NCBI RefSeq assembly: GCF_000745965.1
Contig: NZ_JQKI01000042.1
Coordinates: forward strand, 1-59,053
Length of the DNA: 59,053 bases
Origin: Edaphobacter aggregans DSM 19364
GTDB lineage: Bacteria > Acidobacteriota > Terriglobia > Terriglobales > Acidobacteriaceae
Direction of reading: 5' to 3'
The notes beneath the pieces are model-generated. The model was not told the DNA's origin, did no database searches, and saw nothing but the letters and a program-made list of their open reading frames with translations. Positions 55,120-59,053 of this stretch are shown piece by piece. The position numbers were made by a program, and so were the translations under genes. The first letter of the stretch is position 1. Each line of letters starts with the position of its first letter.

Positions 55120-55944
55120 TTACTTGCTGCGGCGGTTGACGATGAACACATCGGTCCGCTTGTTGTTGCGCGTCTTGTATCCGCGAGTCGGCTGGCCCCA
55201 CGGCGTCACCGGGTGACGTCCGCCAGAGGTCTTGCCCTCACCACCGCCGTGCGGGTGGTCGACCGGGTTCATCGAGACGCCGCGGTTGGCCGGACGGATG
55301 CCCTTCCAGCGGTTGCGTCCCGCCTTTCCGATCGTCACGTTCTCGTGATCGGTGTTGCCGACCTGGCCGACGGTCGCCATGCACTCAACGAGCACCTTGC
55401 GAGTCTCACCGGAGGGTAGTTTCAGCAGGGCATAATCGCCTTCCTTGGCGACAAGCTGAGCGGAAGATCCTGCCGAGCGCGCCATCTGAGCACCCTTTCC
55501 AGGGCGGAGCTCGATGTTATGCACCGTCGTACCAGCGGGAATGTTCTTCAACGGAAGAGCATTGCCTACCAGGATGTCAGCGTCAGGGCCGCTCATGATC
55601 GACTGACCGACCTTGAGCCCAACCGGCTGCAGGATGTAACGCTTCTCTCCGTCTGCGTAGCTGACCAGCGCGATACGCGAGCTACGGTTCGGATCGTACT
55701 CGATGGTCGCAACCGTGGCCGGGATCCCGTACTTGTCGCGCTTGAAGTCAATCAGGCGCAGCTTCTTCTTGTGCCCGCCACCCTGGTGACGCACCGAGAG
55801 CGCTCCAGTAGAGTTACGGCCTCCCGTACGCTGCTTGACGGCTAGCAGCGGCTTGTGCGGCTTGTCCGTCGTCAGTTCATCGTTCACAAGCGTCGTAATA
55901 AAACGCCGGGATGGTGTAATCGGTCGAAATGATTTGATCGGCAT
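55120..55944 (-). CDS. rplB: 50S ribosomal protein L2
   Basis: A 274-residue protein essential for peptidyl transferase assembly: [40 protein letters not shown], and the key loop [20 protein letters not shown] with the conserved His of the active-site region. ATG 55944 is chosen; the earlier frame opening (55995) adds 17 residues outside the family. Confidence 0.97.
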   Translation of the reverse strand: MPIKSFRPITPSRRFITTLVNDELTTDKPHKPLLAVKQRTGGRNSTGALSVRHQGGGHKKKLRLIDFKRDKYGIPATVATIEYDPNRSSRIALVSYADGEKRYILQPVGLKVGQSIMSGPDADILVGNALPLKNIPAGTTVHNIELRPGKGAQMARSAGSSAQLVAKEGDYALLKLPSGETRKVLVECMATVGQVGNTDHENVTIGKAGRNRWKGIRPANRGVSMNPVDHPHGGGEGKTSGGRHPVTPWGQPTRGYKTRNNKRTDVFIVNRRSK

Positions 55945-56046
55945 CGTCTTCTTTGCTCCTAGCCTTTGCTTCCGAGCTAGTCTTCGAAACTTCAAACTCT
56001 GGTCAAGCTGATCCTTACTTTTGGAACCAGCTGGTAGTCAGCACGC

Positions 56047-56340
56047 TTACAGGCTGTCGAGATACTCTGGCATCTTCTCGCCGTCTTTCAGGCGAACGTA
56101 AGCCTTCTTCCAGTCGGGACGGTAGCCGGCGAACTTACCGCGGCGCCGCTCCTTGCCTTCAACGGTCGCGGTGCGGACACCCGAGACTTTAACCTTGAAG
56201 AGAGTCTCTACAGCCTGCTTGACCTCAGTCTTGGTCGCCCTCTCAGCGACCTCGAAGACCAGCGTGTTCTGCGTTTCCTTTACGCCCATTCCCTTTTCGG
56301 TGATCAGGGGCCGGCGAATGACGGTATACAGGGTGGGCAT
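56047..56340 (-). CDS. rplW: 50S ribosomal protein L23
   Basis: A 97-residue protein at the tunnel exit that docks trigger factor and SRP: LYTVIRRPLITEKGMGVKET, FEVAERATKTEVKQAVETLF, KVKVSGVRTATVEGKERRRG. Its ATG shares one base with the rplD stop (TAATG), so the two are coupled. Confidence 0.97.
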   Translation of the reverse strand: MPTLYTVIRRPLITEKGMGVKETQNTLVFEVAERATKTEVKQAVETLFKVKVSGVRTATVEGKERRRGKFAGYRPDWKKAYVRLKDGEKMPEYLDSL

Positions 56341-57011
56341 TACGCAACCTCCTTCTGCGAAGCCTTACGCTTCGAAACGTACTTCTTCAGCGTCTCCTGC
56401 AGGGCCTCGATGGCGTCCTTGGAGAAGACGGCGTGCTCATAACGGAGCAGATCGTAGGGATGGACCTCGGAGCTGAGCACGAGTTCAACGCCTGCCAGAT
56501 TGCGCGAGCCGAGATAGAGCTTCTCGTCGAGCTTCTTGCTGGTCTCGACCAGAAGAGTTGTCTTGCCCGCCTCGAGCTTGTTCAAAGCCTGACGGAAGAG
56601 CTTGGTCTTGGCCTCGGGAACTGAGAACGAATCGACGACCGTAATTTTGCCCTCAGCGATCTTTGCCGTGATAGCAGACCGCAGCGCGCCCATCAGCTTC
56701 TTCTGAGGAAACGAGTACTCGTAGCTGCGGGGCTGAGGTCCATGGACCGTACCGCCACCACGCCAGAGCGGTGTGCGGATGGAGCCAACGCGGGCGCGAC
56801 CGGTTCCCTTCTGCTTCCACAGCTTCTTGCCGGCGCCGGAGACGAGCTTACGATTCTTGGTAGCAGCCGTTCCCTGGCGCAGCGCAGCGCGGTAGTGCTT
56901 TACCGCCTCCCACAGAAGCGCATCGTTGACCTCACCGGAGAAGACTGCATCAGCAAGTTCAAACTCGCCGACCTTCGTTCCTCCGAGATTCACTACGTTG
57001 ATGTTAGCCAT
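56340..57011 (-). CDS. rplD: 50S ribosomal protein L4
   Basis: A 223-residue protein whose loop reaches the tunnel: LFRQALNKLEAGKTTLLVET in the C-terminal half and the loop KLWKQKGTGRARVGSIRTPL, WRGGGTVHGPQPRSYEY. In E. coli L4 represses the S10 operon; no such leader can be judged here. Confidence 0.97.
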   Translation of the reverse strand: MANINVVNLGGTKVGEFELADAVFSGEVNDALLWEAVKHYRAALRQGTAATKNRKLVSGAGKKLWKQKGTGRARVGSIRTPLWRGGGTVHGPQPRSYEYSFPQKKLMGALRSAITAKIAEGKITVVDSFSVPEAKTKLFRQALNKLEAGKTTLLVETSKKLDEKLYLGSRNLAGVELVLSSEVHPYDLLRYEHAVFSKDAIEALQETLKKYVSKRKASQKEVA

Positions 57012-57123
57012 CGTCCTTCAGTTCTCTTTCTGTGCGGCCATCGATGCGGCACGCCCTGACTTTGTTCGTCTGCTTTGACCGGTCGGTTCCCCGAGCAGAG
57101 TCTGCTACTGGTTCATGCTGCTA

Positions 57124-57855
57124 CTATTTCTTCTTCGGCGCAGCCTTCTTCGAAGCCTTCAGCGGATCGAGTGTGGTTGCACCGGCGAAGCCACGACGTT
57201 CGCGTGGCGGAGCCTTAGCCTTCGAGATCAGAACGTATCCGTCGCGCGGTCCGGGAACAGCTCCCTCGACCATCAGCAGATTCTCGTCGAGGTCAATTCC
57301 GCGGATGCGAAGGTTGCGGACCGTCACCTGCTCATGTCCCATGTGGCCGGGCATACGTTGACCAGGGAAGACACGCGAGGGGAACGACGATGCACCGATC
57401 GAGCCCTGCACTTGGAACATGTGGCCATGCGACTTGGGACCACCGCCAAACGCATGACGGCGGATGACGCCGGCGAAGCCACGGCCCTTCGAGGTTCCAA
57501 TCACATCAACGAACTTCTCTTCAGAGAAGATATCGACCAGGACGCGGTCACCAGCCTTCACACCGTTCGATTCTTTACCGACGGCGGGAGCCTCAACAGA
57601 GACCTCCTTCAAAACGCGAACCGGGGGAACGTTTGACTTGGCGAAGTGGCCGGTCATGGCCTTGTTCACCTTTGATGCCTTGATGAAGTCGACATAGCCG
57701 ATCTGCGCGGCGTCATAGCCATCCTTCGCCATTGTCTTGAGCTGCGTGATCACGCACGGGCCGGCCTTGAGCACGGTGACCGGGTGGACATCACCCTTCT
57801 CATCGAACATCTGGGTCATGCCAATCTTCTTACCGAGAATTCCTGATACGGACAT
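57124..57855 (-). CDS. rplC: 50S ribosomal protein L3
   Basis: A 243-residue protein near the peptidyl transferase centre: [40 protein letters not shown] and [24 protein letters not shown] [20 protein letters not shown]. The Gln in the GQRMPGHMG loop, a methylation site in some bacteria, is present. A basic tail ([14 protein letters not shown]) ends it. Confidence 0.97.
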   Translation of the reverse strand: MSVSGILGKKIGMTQMFDEKGDVHPVTVLKAGPCVITQLKTMAKDGYDAAQIGYVDFIKASKVNKAMTGHFAKSNVPPVRVLKEVSVEAPAVGKESNGVKAGDRVLVDIFSEEKFVDVIGTSKGRGFAGVIRRHAFGGGPKSHGHMFQVQGSIGASSFPSRVFPGQRMPGHMGHEQVTVRNLRIRGIDLDENLLMVEGAVPGPRDGYVLISKAKAPPRERRGFAGATTLDPLKASKKAAPKKK

Positions 57856-57946
57856 CTTCTTTTCCTTTCCTCATCATGCTGGCTCTGCGCTCAGCACTGC
57901 CGGTTTGATACTGCCGAAATTCTGAAAACTAAACGCTCAAGACTGA

Positions 57947-58264
57947 TTACTTCTGAACCGTCTTGATCTCGACGTCGACGCCCGCCGGAAGATCCAGCTT
58001 CATCAGCGCGTCCACCGTTTGCTGCGTAGGCTCGAGAATGTCGATCAGGCGCTTATGCGTGCGAATCTCGAAAGCTTCACGCGACTTCTTGTCGACGTGG
58101 GGCGAACGCAGAACGCAGTACTTATTCTTCATCGTCGGCAGCGGAATGGGCCCTGCAACCTGCGCTCCTGTGCGCTTCGCCGTCTCGACGATCTCGCCGG
58201 TGGAGGTGTCGAGCACACGGTAGTCATAGGCCTTTAAGCGAATCCTGATTCTCTGTCCTGCCAT
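57947..58264 (-). CDS. rpsJ: 30S ribosomal protein S10
   Basis: A 105-residue head protein, [20 protein letters not shown], with the conserved [20 protein letters not shown] loop. NusE, its other role, is as part of antitermination complexes with NusB. It is the first gene of the S10 operon and follows tuf by 69 bp. Confidence 0.97.
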   Translation of the reverse strand: MAGQRIRIRLKAYDYRVLDTSTGEIVETAKRTGAQVAGPIPLPTMKNKYCVLRSPHVDKKSREAFEIRTHKRLIDILEPTQQTVDALMKLDLPAGVDVEIKTVQK

Positions 58265-58333
58265 TGTTTTCTCTCTTTTCTGTACGCAAAGAACTGGTTG
58301 AGTCGCCGCCCGCCGAAGCAGGCGGCGCTTTCG

Positions 58334-59053
<720 letters not shown>

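Overview
The window looks like a chromosomal segment of an Acidobacteriota bacterium, most likely class Terriglobia (the Granulicella/Edaphobacter/Terriglobus neighbourhood). This is an inference from the mix of DUF3467, YlxP-RbfA-NrnA, NfeD and DUF6677-type genes, the C-ending codon bias, and an intergenic repeat beginning GTCATTCTGAGCGCAGCGAA. No marker rRNA is present, so the genus is open.

Layout. (1) 1-7433: an accessory island with a dead IS110 transposase, two glycosyltransferase genes, a cysteine-rich protein, an excisionase-like HTH gene and a frameshifted tyrosine recombinase. It ends in a complete tRNA-Leu(UAG) followed 228 bp later by only the 3' two thirds of a second tRNA-Leu(UAG), which looks like an attachment-site scar. 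(2) 7455-18047: a co-directional block with DUF3467, a GT39-type glycosyltransferase, a secreted TPR protein, an NfeD-type protease, an outer-membrane barrel, ylxP, rbfA, an NrnA-type phosphoesterase, an ArnT-like glycosyltransferase and a GNAT acetyltransferase. (3) 18133-24255: a scarred region with a cupredoxin, a frameshifted DUF4142 gene, IS66 and TetR remnants, a DUF302 gene and two different IS110-family elements, one intact. (4) 24256-32260: guaB, a decayed GT39 relic, then rimP-nusA-infB. (5) 32311-40168: an ArsR-SRPBCC-DoxX operon, an exported hypothetical protein, another IS110 transposase with an amber codon, a DUF1801 gene with an internal deletion, an M24 peptidase, two small membrane proteins, a GAF-PAS-GGDEF diguanylate cyclase and a second ArsR regulator. 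(6) 40286-59053: the S10-spc-alpha ribosomal supercluster on the minus strand, from the 3' part of tuf (cut by the window edge) through rpsJ ... secY-adk-map-infA-rpmJ ... rpoA-rplQ.

How it works together. Regions 4 and 6 are core translation/transcription machinery and GMP synthesis. The + strand 7.4-18 kb block mixes envelope functions (lipid-linked sugar transfer, membrane proteolysis, secreted TPR and barrel proteins) with ribosome maturation (rbfA) and nanoRNA turnover. Regions 1, 3 and part of 5 are where mobile DNA has landed: four IS110-family transposase genes of three types, one IS66 remnant, and a broken Int/Xis pair. All visible frameshifts and nonsense codons lie in these accessory parts; I see no such lesion in the ribosomal genes.

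The signals most worth following are the tRNA-Leu/truncated tRNA-Leu arrangement next to the recombinase, the structured flanks of the IS110 elements (possible bridge RNAs), a triplicated ribosome-binding-site/start unit in front of the DUF4142 gene, and an A-B-A'-B' repeat between rpsK and rpsD that can form two mutually exclusive hairpins.
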